Below are positions 24,401 to 35,234 of a DNA stretch of 64,000 nucleotides, one piece after another; position 1 is the stretch's first letter, and every line of letters starts with the position of its first letter. The DNA comes from Notospermus geniculatus (lineage: Eukaryota > Nemertea > Pilidiophora > Heteronemertea > Lineidae): positions 267,266-331,265 of the forward strand of contig NMRB01000317.1 in the NCBI GenBank assembly GCA_002633025.1, given 5' to 3'. A model generated the notes under the pieces. That model made no database searches, had not been told where the DNA came from, and was given only the letters and a program-made list of their open reading frames with translations. Made by a program: the position numbers and the translations under genes.

Positions 24401-27400
24401 ATGTTTTATGCTTTCAACGCCATTCATTTTGGAGCCATGTTGTGTGTAGGCCTATGTATATTTGAACTACTTGACCTTGTTCGTTCACAGTAAGGCAAAG
24501 TGACCCAATATGAATGAATGCGCATAGATCTACAGGTATCCTTGCATAAGTACTCTTTCTTCTGAATTATACTAGGTATCTTTGCATTATTTGAAAAAGA
24601 GTGTGATGGCTACATATTGCTGGTGAGAATCTTTGGCATCTTAAAACATGATAATGAAAATCTGGTTTTCAGTGTGCCTGTTTTAACGAGAAATATTTGT
24701 GTTTGATACAGAAAGTGTGTGTGATCCCTTCTCAATCTTAATCTCTAACTCCACACAACAGTAACCCTGAATATCAGCTGCTACTTCCCTTTTTGACCAG
24801 CCACCAGGTGATAATCATTTATGAGGACCTTCTTGAATGACCAAACAGGGCCGTATTTAACTTTTTGGTCCAGGGGGGGCAGAAGCCTCTCAGGGGGGGC
24901 AGAAGACCTCTTTTTGCCATTTTTTGCCCAAAATCCGCATGAAAATCACGTTTTTTGGTTGGCTCAGGGGGGGCAACTGCCCCCCTGGCCCCCCCTTTAA
25001 ATACGGCCCTGCAAATGTTTCAACATGTATAAAAATCCTGACAACCAGTAAGCTTTCTTTTGTGTAGTGTGTCAAATTGTGTCCATGGTGTGAGCCTAAT
25101 TAATTTCAGTGTTAGTCCTATCACTACATCACTACTGAGCACACCTACGCTTAAGACTTGCTTTTCATTCTTGGTACAAACCATGCATGCCTGCATTGAT
25201 GATATTCTGGTATATGACCAGAAAATAGGCGTTGAAATTATCATGACAATACTTTTATTTTATGATCTTCAAACAAAATCTGGGGCAGTAGATCATTATG
25301 GAATACATGTAATTTGGGAATACCCTGGCACAACAAACATGCACTAATTTGTATTATAGTTCTTCATAATTATTGGGGCTTGAAGATATTTGTGGAATGT
25401 CCTGCCTATACATTTCCATCAATGCATCCTCAGTAAGAAATCAGCCACAACTTTGAATAGAAGAAGGGAGAAAATTGAACTGGTACTGACTGGTTATTTG
25501 GCTGTCACTGGTATGCTTGTTTTCATGTACCCGTACTCGGTCTCTTGAGAGCAGCTACTACGTAGTACTATCCTTCTGATTATCAATGTCAATGAAATAT
25601 GGTGGCGATTTTATGGTACATGTTGGACCGCACACTCATTTATCATTGCAGATATCAGTTCTTCCTTCAAGCTAAGAAAGACATACTTCAGGGCAGGATC
25701 CCTGTCACATTTGACCAGGCAGCTGAGTTATCAGCTCTTGCTATCCAATGTAAGTAAAGACTGAGCCCAACCTAGCTTTGATAATGTCATTACGTGTCTG
25801 GAAAATAGTTCATTTATAGGTCGGGTCTTTTTGGAGGGGGGGGGGAGGGGGAGTTAATGTGATATTTTACTCAAGATCTCTTTCTCAGTTGGCATTTTCT
25901 TCCTTTCCAGCTGATTTAGGTGATTATGATGTAAGGAGGCATTCTTTTGGTTATGTGTCCGAGTTTCGTTTTGTGCCAAGTCAGACAGAGGAATTAGAAG
26001 AGCGCATTGCAAAATTACACAGGCAAATTATGTAAGTTTTTGTTTTTGCCATAAGTTTTTCTGAATCCCCCAAAGATATGTTCTTAGCGGGAGGGCAGAG
26101 AGAACACAATAATTTGATCTCTCTGGAACAGTTTCTTCGGGAGAGTATCCAGGTGTACAATTTGCCAAAGGCACTGCACTGAACAGTTGAAGGTAGTGGA
26201 ATGTACTTTAGATAAGCAGATAATGATACATGTATGTTCCTTTTTTCAGAGGTCTTGTTCCATCTGTAGCTGAGTACAACTACTTGGACCGAGTGAAATG
26301 GATCGATATGTATGGTGTTGATCTTCACCCTGTTATGGTAAGAAAGGCATAGAAGAGACACTGATATACCTACCACATCCCAAAGTTAGCTTATACATTC
26401 TTCTCAATAGAGACTTTAATGATAGTTACCAGTGCTCTACATGACAACACGACAAGCAGCAGCTATTAACGTTAACAAAGCTACAATTTTGAACGATGCT
26501 GTTCCTCTTTTCAGGGCGAGGGTAATGTAGAGTATTTCTTGGGTTTGACACCTACTGGAGTTGTTATTTATAAAAGCAAATCAAAGATAGGGAATTACTT
26601 CTGGTAAGTATAAAAAGTCATCTTGTAAACCAATATAGAGATCTGTGTGCAATTAAATATTGCCAGGTGAAGACCAATTTGGCAATGTATGTCTTATTGG
26701 TTCAAAGTTTATACTTGTCTATTTTTCTTTAGGCCACGGATAGTGCGGATAATGTTCAAAGGAAAACAGTTTATGATAAGAGTTAGGGACAAAAATGTAA
26801 GTGTTGACTCCATTGAAAAACATGGCTGAACAATAGAAATCATCGCAAAAACTGTATACATGTACTCTATTATTGAGACTGTTGAATTCCTGAGTTCTCA
26901 TGATATGCAAAAGCATTGTTCATGAAACTTGAATGATCAACTTCAATTGTCTTTTTCAGAATGATGAAAATATTCACACGTTTAATCTACCCAGTAAACA
27001 AGCCTGTAAGCATTTATGGAAGTGTTGTGTAGAACATCATGCTTTCTTTAGGTAAGGACAGTATCCTTTCGTATCAGTTTTGGTTCACAGTTTGGCAATT
27101 TTTCATTATTCAGGTATCAGGTGCCAAATCAAAATCTTTCCAATGTGTTATCTTCACAGGTTGAGTCATACAACTGATGGTGCTGGTGGAAAATTCTTCA
27201 ATTTTGGTTCTAAGTATAGATACAGCGGTCGAACAGAAAAACAGGCCATAATGATGCAAGGACAAAGAAGGGAACCACAAGTAATGAGAGTACCAAGCAA
27301 GAGACAACAGAGAAGAAGTGGAGACAGTCTTCCAGATGGTGAGTCCTCAGCAAATCATGGCCGTATATAGTGCAGTTAAACATCATGAAGAATTTAGTCC

Positions 27401-30400
27401 TTATTGACATGTTGGCTAATTCTGCATTTCCCTCTGAATTTCAGGTGATATTTCCCATGGTTCATACAACTGTCTTTCAGAATCAGTGCCTGCCATGAAA
27501 GTAATGAATCCAGCACAAACGTAAGTTCAACCTTCTGTTCACCTCCTTTAGTGATCAACCCGTTGTGTGAAATTCTGATGGAATCATTAGTTATGAAAAC
27601 TCTTAGTGGAATTTCAGAGGAAGTGTTTCTATTTGATTATCACCTCTTTCGTTTAGGCCTTCCAAGACTTCTTATCATGATCAGTCTCCAAGAAGTACAC
27701 GCTCAGCTCCGTGGGAAACCACAGAGGAAGCATCTGGGTAAGGTTCCAACAAAAACCATATCATCTGCAAGCCTGTGTTGGCAGCAATGTTTTCTGCTAG
27801 CCATTGTCATCCCTCTACCAAGCTGATCTAATCCTGTGTTGATTGATCTCTTATTATCCTACAGTGGCCTTTACACAAGCAAAGGGACATCACCTTTGTC
27901 ATTCAGAAGTGAAAAATTTAAGTTCCCAGCCCCAAGAAGAATTCCGTCCTCAGGTAGTGAAAGTGATGTCAGAAGAAGACATCACCGGAGTAGAAAGGGA
28001 AGTGGTGATTCAGATACGGTAGATCAGGGTCGGAGGAGGAGAACAAGGTATTACACGCATATGGAAAATTACCTATGTTGTAACTTACTGTTGACTGTAT
28101 ATGATGAGGTCTTCTCATTGTTATGTCAATTGAGTTGAAATACTCCTTTCACCAAGAAATGGTAGTGAAACCCATGCCATCATCAGTAGCCATTTTGTAA
28201 AAGTGGCAAAACAGAATTTCTCTCACAGTTGCACTTGATCTATATGTATCGTTATCTCTTAATTACAGATCTCGAGGAGAAAATGGTGATAGCCACTCCT
28301 CAAAACATCGAAATCGCCATCATCGGTCGGCAGAGATGGTCAACTCTGAAGCACAGTGGCATGAGGTGCAAAAAAGACAGAAAGAAAATGGCTTCACTGG
28401 GTAGGCTGCAGTTAGAGTAACCGTTATAGTCGGCTTTCGTCATAGATGGTTTTGTTTATTGTTGTGTGACATTCACTTTCACAGACCAACCAAGACAACT
28501 TCATTTGTCTTCCTTCCTCATGCACATGCATTTCCTCTTTGCTGCTGGACACTATATCTCTGCACCAGCCTGTTACATAACTTTATCTAAATGTAAACTC
28601 AAGAAATGTAAACTTGAAAGTAAAGCAATTTATTAATCTCGTTAACTAGGGGTTGCTTATGATATTCACTGTTTAGTTAGGCACACTTCTCGAAACCTTA
28701 CTGCAGAACCTACTATTCTTTTATAGGCCTGTTTCCATTACAGCGGATTCCACCGTGGTTTGCGGCAAGTGGTGTCGTTTTCACCGGGTTTTGGATAATC
28801 CGTTGATGTTAGTTTAACAATACATGGGGTGTTGATTATCCCCAATGCCCGTGAAAATCGTTCCGCTTGCTGCAAACCACGGCAGAATCCACCTAAGTGG
28901 AAACGGGCATTATCAATTCAGTCAAGAGAACATCAGCATTAGAGAGCTTCATTTACTAGAGAGAAAGAAATGATAAATACGTGTACATGTATGAATGGCA
29001 TGTAGTTTCTATATGATAATGTATTCTCACTGATCTGATCACGTATCTGCTGCTTGGTTTCTAAAGTCTATGTTCACCTGGCTGTTGTCTCACTGTTGCC
29101 TGCACAATTTGCTTTCGTCTAGGACACAAGATGCTGTTGTGAAAGATCTGAAAAACCAGGATGGGTAAGTGTCGGTATGAGTAAAATACAGAAATTGTGA
29201 GGACAAGGAAAGAAAACGCTCGTACATGACTGCAGGGGTTCTGCCAGAAATATTTTTGAGGGTATGCAGTTCTTCAAAATCAGCAAAAAACCCATGAAAT
29301 TAAAGAAAGTGGCCCTTTTCTGTTTCTTTGAGGGTACTCACAGCATACCCTGCGTACCCTCTGGCGGAAACACTGATTGAGGTGTCCATTGGTGAAATGC
29401 TGAGTTGGTGCCTATCAACTGGGAGAAAAATGAACTTCTTTGCCTCTATGTGTCATTGGTGTAGCTGTACTGTAGGTACATGTTCCTGTACATATAGTGA
29501 CATGGATTCATCTGATGGAAATTTCACCTGACTTCAGAAATTTTAGGGGAAAACAGTATTCTATCTCCTACCTTTAGCCAACCTTTTGCGATAGTGTCAA
29601 CCTATGGTGTTGGTCCCTGTGCATGCTCTCCCATCCTTTCAGGTCTATGCGTTCCCTTCAGTCTAACCACTCAGAAGCCAGCCAACAAAAGCGCAAACAA
29701 CGACGGTACGTTTATCAAAAGATGTATAAACTCCGCTTGGGAATTGGCTGAAAATGTTGCTGGTCCATACCATGTTTGATCTATGTCTGATTCTTTCATA
29801 TTCGAGGAGTATCAAGACCTAGTTTTTCGGAGTGATGTACGGTAGTCTCAAGATTATGAGTTAGATTCCCAGTTGTGTCCTCTGTTACTGTGAAAGTTTC
29901 AAGAAGATACCATACCTTTCTTAAGCGGCCCATACACGATCAATATTATTGCACAATATGAGGCTCACAATGGGCAATATTATTGCCAATCTTTCTTCTA
30001 CCCATCATGCGAAAAGCACACGACCACCCATTTGGGCCCCATATTGTGCAATAATATTGTGCCGTGTATGGGCGGCTTTAGGCAGCGTAGGTAGGCCTAT
30101 TCTCTTCAAAGTTCAGGTTGTTCATGCATAGAATCCTGGAGTATTTTCTTGATGAAAAATTTTCATGTTCAGTGTTATTCTATTGCAGGAGAAGCAGATC
30201 ACCAAGGATGAAACCGCCCGAAGAACTCCGTCAACATTTCCAGTATGGACTTGTTGATCCAACGTCTCTATCAGAAGATCAACGAAGGGACATTCCTTAT
30301 ATGGAAGTTGAGTAAGTGGAGTTTATAATCCTGTCTCTGGGTCTATTCAGTTTAATGACACTGAGGTCATGGTCTGCCTTGGTGTCATTCCTCAACTCAA

Positions 30401-33046
30401 AATGACTTGGACTCTGTGATTGAATTAATACTGAGATCGCTTTGAACAACACATTCCTGAATTCAGAAGTATGGGTTGAGATTAAAGTGTTCCTGATAGT
30501 ACTTTATTTTTATGTAGTACTTTATTTTTATGCTGCTTAGCTCAAGGTGATATATTTTTGGATTTCGCGTCAAGTGATGGTTCACAAGTTGATGTAGTGT
30601 GATTGTGATTGTACATGTATTGTACATTCTTTGTGCTCTGTGTAGGTCGTTTCCCTTGCTATTGTCTGCACTTTTAATGCAAGGTTTTGGCGCATCTCGT
30701 GTTCTGTATACGGTACTGGTTCAGTGACAATAGTGAAGTTTTGTGAGCAGGATGGTAAAAGTCATTTTGGGTCAATGTAACAGGAGTTCCACCAAGAAAC
30801 TACTGCATTACTGGAGAAGTTAGCAATCATGTCATCGTTTCTGTATTCCCTCATTTTCCAGGACTAAAGCTGATCCATTTAAGGTAAAATACTCACCTCA
30901 TTCAAGACATCGACGGCGGTCACCTTACAGAAAGAGTCAGGGGTAGGTAGGCCTAATTCCTTCCTGATGCAAAGTCAGTTGAATGCTACAGGATTTCAGC
31001 ATGAGCTTTGGCAATCGTGTCTCGCCTGTGACGAGCAGTTGAGCCTTTGTAGTTTTTCTGTAGGTCATACCATGTTGTGGTTGTGAGAGACCTTGAAGTA
31101 CCAGAACAAAGCCCTTCATCTTTTCCATAAGAGAACCATTTTGATCAGTTATCCAGCTGTTGCTTGTTGTAGTGTTGTTGTAGTGTGGAAGTGGTCTAAT
31201 GTGCTCCGGTCTCTCTCTGCCTTTTCAGTGAGGAAGCTGAGAAAGGCTTATCGGGGAAACAGGGTACACAGGATGAGAACCGCCCTCCCAGTCCCGACCA
31301 AGAGTCCCAGAATACCACTCCTCAAAGAGAGAATCGCCCAAGCCGGCCATCCAGCCAGTACAGCGATTCCAATTATAATCGTTCAAAAGATCCCCCAGAG
31401 CAGAATGTTCGGCCTGCTGCCTCTGTGTATAAACAAGAGCTTCACAATGCACCTATTGTGAGAACGAAGGTAAGAGTTTATTCAGGTGATTATCTGAGAC
31501 TACTCCACTACTGCAGACTCTTGAAAACTAGTCCAGCCCTAAATACATGGACATGTATTTGAATCAGCTTCCGATTGTCGGAATGAGAGGGTGGTTTGAA
31601 TATCACTCTTTCTTTCTGCAGCCCCAACCAAAACAAGGTTCACATTTACGGGAAGATTCTGGAATATGTAATGATCAGGACTCATACTCGGGCTCTGCGT
31701 AAGTTACACAAAAGCGTTCGTTTGAATTTCTGTCATCCTGCAAAACTCTGCTGTATTGACTTATGTCCCTTTTGCTTCATTTAGTTGCCTGAGGCATTTT
31801 GCATTTTTTGACCTGCTTAATTTGGTTGCTATCATCATTCACTCCAAGGATGAGCTGTCAGCGAATTCTGTGATTTTTGTTTCTTGATGGATGATTTCTG
31901 TTGAGTTGCAATATTCTGTATGCTTTTTGCTTAGCTTAATGTGATCTGAGTTATTTCTCTTCTATGCAGTCGATCAGTTAACAAGCCTGCCCCTCCCCGT
32001 AGAGGCCTGGAGAGTAAACCATTGTATTACCAAGGAATGAAGCCTGATAGATACTTAGCAAACAAGTATGTTATTGGCTCTCCAAAAATGACATCAACAA
32101 GACACCTTATGCTTAGCTAATTATGTTAATTTTGGGTTTGCTTGCAAAACTTTGGCTATGTTGTTTTCTCCTCTTTGCTATATAAATGTCCAATTTCTCA
32201 AACATGATGCATGTTTGATCTGTTGTTTTGCATCTCTATTCGGTTGCATGCCGTCTTTGAACATTGTGAAGCCATTAGTCATAGAAGTCAAGTCAAAGTG
32301 GTTCCACTGAGTTCATTAGAGATTAGGCAGAATGCTGTTTGTCATGATGTATCTGTTTGTATCATGATGCATCTTTTTGGACTTAAGTGCATCATTCATC
32401 ATCTAGTATCCAACATTCTGCTTAAAACACAGCAAAACCAGGTGCATGTCACTCTTAGCTTGGGTTGAAACTACACGTTTGTCAATTTCAATATTGATGT
32501 TGTGTATTGTGAAATCTGAAACAGTCTATTTCTTCCATTCTCTCCTGGTGTCATCTTAGTTCGTTGAGGCTCACCTTTTGAGTGATATGTGCCTAGTTTT
32601 GCTCTGGAAGGTCACAACTGGTATAATTACTGTATGTGATATGAAGTTGCATGTGCCCATTTCTCCACTTCAGGTCTAATACTTTCTATGAAGGTCCACC
32701 CATGATGCCTCCTGGCAGACCAGGAACGAGGGAATCCTCCCAAGCCTATGCAACAAACCCACTGAATCAGGTAAACTTCCAGAGAGACCATGTTTCTCAT
32801 TACCTGCATGTTTGACACGGGTGGTGGCACTAATAAAGTCAGTTATTTTCTCAGACATACATCGTTGTCATCATTTAATCATACATTTCCATTTCCTAGG
32901 TCACAAACAAACCACTTGGTGCACAGGACAGAAGAAAATCACCGTATAGGCAGGGAAATATTGATAGGAGTAGCCACAGTCGAAGTCTTTCCCCACAATC
33001 TGATATCAACAGACAGCCACAGCTCCCTATTAGCACAGAATTATAG
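21458..33046 (+). CDS. EPB41L4A: Band 4.1-like protein 4A (FERM domain)
   Basis: A membrane-cytoskeleton adaptor of the band 4.1 superfamily. Twenty-four exons: 21458-21544, 22475-22579, 23039-23081, 23232-23310, 25652-25749, 25911-26031, 26250-26337, 26515-26603, 26733-26796, 26960-27051, 27160-27338, 27445-27520, 27657-27737, 27865-28047, 28269-28400, 29123-29164, 29643-29705, 30189-30311, 30862-30942, 31229-31469, 31622-31698, 31970-32065, 32674-32770, 32900-33046. All are in phase: 2484 nt, 827 aa (human about 686). FERM F1 to F3 occupy about residues 1-300, with [20 protein letters not shown] and [15 protein letters not shown]; the FERM-adjacent [12 protein letters not shown] follows. 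The tail is Arg/Ser-rich and shares SAPWE, SGSESD and the [11 protein letters not shown] segment with human 4A, which separates it from EPB41L5. Its last three exons recur at 34036-34898. Confidence 0.94.
22645..22938 (+). mobile_element. tRNA-derived SINE
   Basis: The head contains an A-box-like TGGTCGAGTGGTTAGCG and, about 40 bp later, a B-box GAGTTCGACTCC, the internal pol III promoter pair of a tRNA. It does not fold as a complete tRNA and continues into about 200 bp of unrelated body. The tail is a short ATGATATGATGATG microsatellite. It lies in intron 2 of EPB41L4A. Confidence 0.75.
24846..25011. mobile_element. hAT-like MITE in EPB41L4A intron 4
   Basis: The ends are CAGGGCCGTATTTAA and its mirror TTTAAATACGGCCCTG, hAT-like in starting with CAGGG. 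The interior repeats CAGGGGGGGCAGAAG twice. No clear 8-bp target duplication was seen. Confidence 0.65.
28737..28918. mobile_element. Hairpin element in EPB41L4A intron 15
   Basis: GCCTGTTTCCATTACAGCGG mirrors the segment ending AAGTGGAAACGGGC, with paired inner arms (CCGTGGTTTGC and GCAAACCACGG). Confidence 0.65.
29233..29375. mobile_element. hAT-like MITE in EPB41L4A intron 16
   Basis: CAGGGGTTCTGCCAGAAAT on the left mirrors CTCTGGCGGAAACACTG on the right, with an inner GGGTATGC/GCATACCC pair. Confidence 0.55.
29924..30077. mobile_element. Hairpin element in EPB41L4A intron 17
   Basis: GCGGCCCATACACG mirrors CGTGTATGGGCGGC, with inner ATTATTGCACAATATG paired to ATATTGTGCAATAAT. A strong stem-loop with no coding potential. 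Confidence 0.7.
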
Positions 33047-33382
33047 CGTGGGAGACAAAATGAACATTGAATGGTTGTGACTATGAATTAGCTCCTGTCA
33101 CCTGAACTCTTTCTCTTGTATTTCATGCATTTGAATGGAGTTTACCCTAGTGTGGGAGAAAGATATTAGGTGTCCACAAGGAAAGGAATGGCCTTTGGTT
33201 TGCTGATTATGGTCACAATTTGATCTTTCTCATTTGTTACGGAATCTCTTTATCAGTTCATCTATGTAAAGAGACAGGATGAAAAAAATGTACATGTATA
33301 TATAGCGTTTTACTGTAAATAATATGTGAAATTCACAGTTCCTCAGTTGGTAATGTGTATATAATTTTGTAGCAGTACTTTT
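31722..33382. repeat. Duplicated segment, copy 1 (EPB41L4A 3' exons)
   Basis: This segment and 33788-35234 are the same sequence apart from scattered substitutions and indels. Copy 1 has about 170 extra bases around 32465-32630. Copy 1 runs directly into a transposon-like element at 33383, while copy 2 continues with unique sequence from 35235. Confidence 0.9.
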
Positions 33383-33384
33383 TA

Positions 33385-33786
33385 TGCCCCCGACTTCCGA
33401 AAAAGTCGGGGGCATTATGTCGTGGCGCGTGCGTCGGTGTCGGTGTCGTCGTCGGTGTCGGTGTCGTCGTCGGTGTCGTCGTCGGTGTCGGTGTCCGTTA
33501 ACATTTGGTTTCCGTCAATTAGCTTGAGAACGCTTTGGCCGATCAACCTGAATTTTTTTGTGAGGGTTGGTCTCTATGAGGGGACGGTTCCTTTCGATGA
33601 CCAGCTCCGCCGCCCATCCAAGATGGCGGCTATGGTCGCCAGCGTGAAACCCGTTTCCGTCGATTAACTTCAGAACGCTTTGACCGATCAACCTGAATTT
33701 TTTTGTGATGGTTGGTCTCTATGATGGGACGGTTCCTTTCGATGACCAGCTCCGCCGCCCATCCAAGATGGCGGCTATGATGGCCA
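33385..33786. mobile_element. Truncated repeat element with GCCCCCGACTT hairpin end
   Basis: It begins with a terminal hairpin, TGCCCCCGACTT paired with AAGTCGGGGGCA, then CATTATGTCGTGGCGCG and a GTCGGTGTC-type microsatellite (about 33433-33495). Next come two ~130-bp tandem units containing CGCCCATCCAAGATGGCGGC. It breaks off at the single N at 33787. The ordering (terminal hairpin, CGTGGCGCG, GAC/GTC microsatellite, tandem units) parallels the element at 259-1157 read in reverse. Confidence 0.6.
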
Positions 33787-33787
33787 N

Positions 33788-35234
33788 TTGAATTTCTGTC
33801 ATCCTGCAAAACTCTGCTGTATTGACTTATGTCCCTTTTGCTTCATTTAGTTGCCTGAGGCATTTTGCATTTTTTGACCTGCTTAATTTGGTTGCTATCA
33901 TCATTCACTCCGAGGATGAGCTGTCAGCGAATTCTGTGATTTTTGTTTCTTGCTGGATGATTTCTGTTGAGTCGCAATATTCTGTATGCTTTTTGCTTAG
34001 CTTAATGTGATCTGAGTTATTTCTCTTCTATGCAGTCGATCAGTTAACAAGCCTGCCCCTCTCCGTAGAGGCCTGGAGAGTAAACCATTGTATTACCAAG
34101 GAATGAAGCCTGATAGATACTTAGCAAACAAGTATGTTATTGGCTCTCCAAAAATGACATCAACAAGACACCTTATGCTTAGCTAATTATGTTAATTTTG
34201 GGTTTGCTTGCAAAACTTTGGCTATGTTGTTTTCTCCTCTTTGCTATATAAATGTCCAATTTCTCAAGTTTTTGATCTGTTGTTTTGCATCTCTATTCGG
34301 TTGCATGCCATCTTTGAACATTGTGAAGCCATTCATTAGTCAGCCATAGAAGTCAAGTCAAAATGGTTCCACTGAGTTCATTAGAGATTAGGAGTGTTGT
34401 TTTTCACAATGCATCTGTTTGGGAAGTATATCATTCATCATCTACGTAGTATCGACATTCTGCTTATAAATTGGTAACATTACTGTATGTGATATGAAGT
34501 TGCATGTGCCCATTTCTCCACTTCAGGTCTAATACTTTCTATGAAGGTCCACCCATGATGCCTCCTGGCAGACCAGGAACGAGGGAATCCTCCCCAGCCT
34601 ATGCAACAAACCCACTGAATCAGGTAAACTTCCAGAGAGACCATGTTTCTCATTACCTGCATGTTTGACACGGGTGTGGCACTAATAAAGTCAGTTATTT
34701 TCTCAGACATACATCGTTGTCGTCATTTAATCATACATTTCCATTTCCTAGGTCACAAACAAACCACTTGGTGCACAGGACAGAAGAAAATCACCGTATA
34801 GGCAGGGGAATACTGATAGGAGTAGCCACAGTCGAAGTCTTTCCCCACAATCTGATATCAACAGACAGACACAGCTCCCTATTAGCACAGAACTGTAGCG
34901 TGGGAGACAAATTGAACCTTGAATGGTTGTGATTATGAATTAGCTCCTGTCACCTGAACTCTTTCTCTTGTATTTCATGCATTTGAATGGAGTTTACCCT
35001 AATGTGGGAGGAAGATATTCGGTGACCACTAGGAAAGGAATGGCCTTTGGTTTGCTGATTATGGTCACAATTTGATTCTTTCTCATTTGTTCCTGAATCT
35101 CTTTATCAGTTCATCTATGTAAAGAGACAAGATGAAAAAAATGTACATGTATATATAGCGTTTTACTGTAAATAATATGTGAAATTCACAGTTCCTCAGT
35201 TGGTAATGTGTATATAATTTTGTAGCAGTACTTT
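33788..35234. repeat. Duplicated segment, copy 2
   Basis: Second copy of 31722-33382, starting immediately after the single N at 33787. Both intronic and exonic sequence are duplicated at high identity, as expected of an uncollapsed allele or a very recent tandem duplication. Confidence 0.9.
34036..34898 (+). pseudogene. Second copy of the last three EPB41L4A exons
   Basis: Exons 34036-34131, 34527-34623 and 34752-34898 repeat the final three EPB41L4A coding exons with identical lengths, splice sites and stop position. All stay open. Coding differences are few: Pro to Leu in APPRRG, Gln to Pro in SSQAY, Ile to Thr in GNIDR, and Pro to Thr near NRQPQ. There is no start or upstream exon, so this is not an independent gene. 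It is either the true 3' end on the other haplotype or a partial duplicate. Confidence 0.8.

Noticed and set aside
33422-33667. 81-codon Ser/Val-rich frame
   Set aside because: It is translation of the GTCGGTGTC microsatellite and adjoining element units, not a protein.
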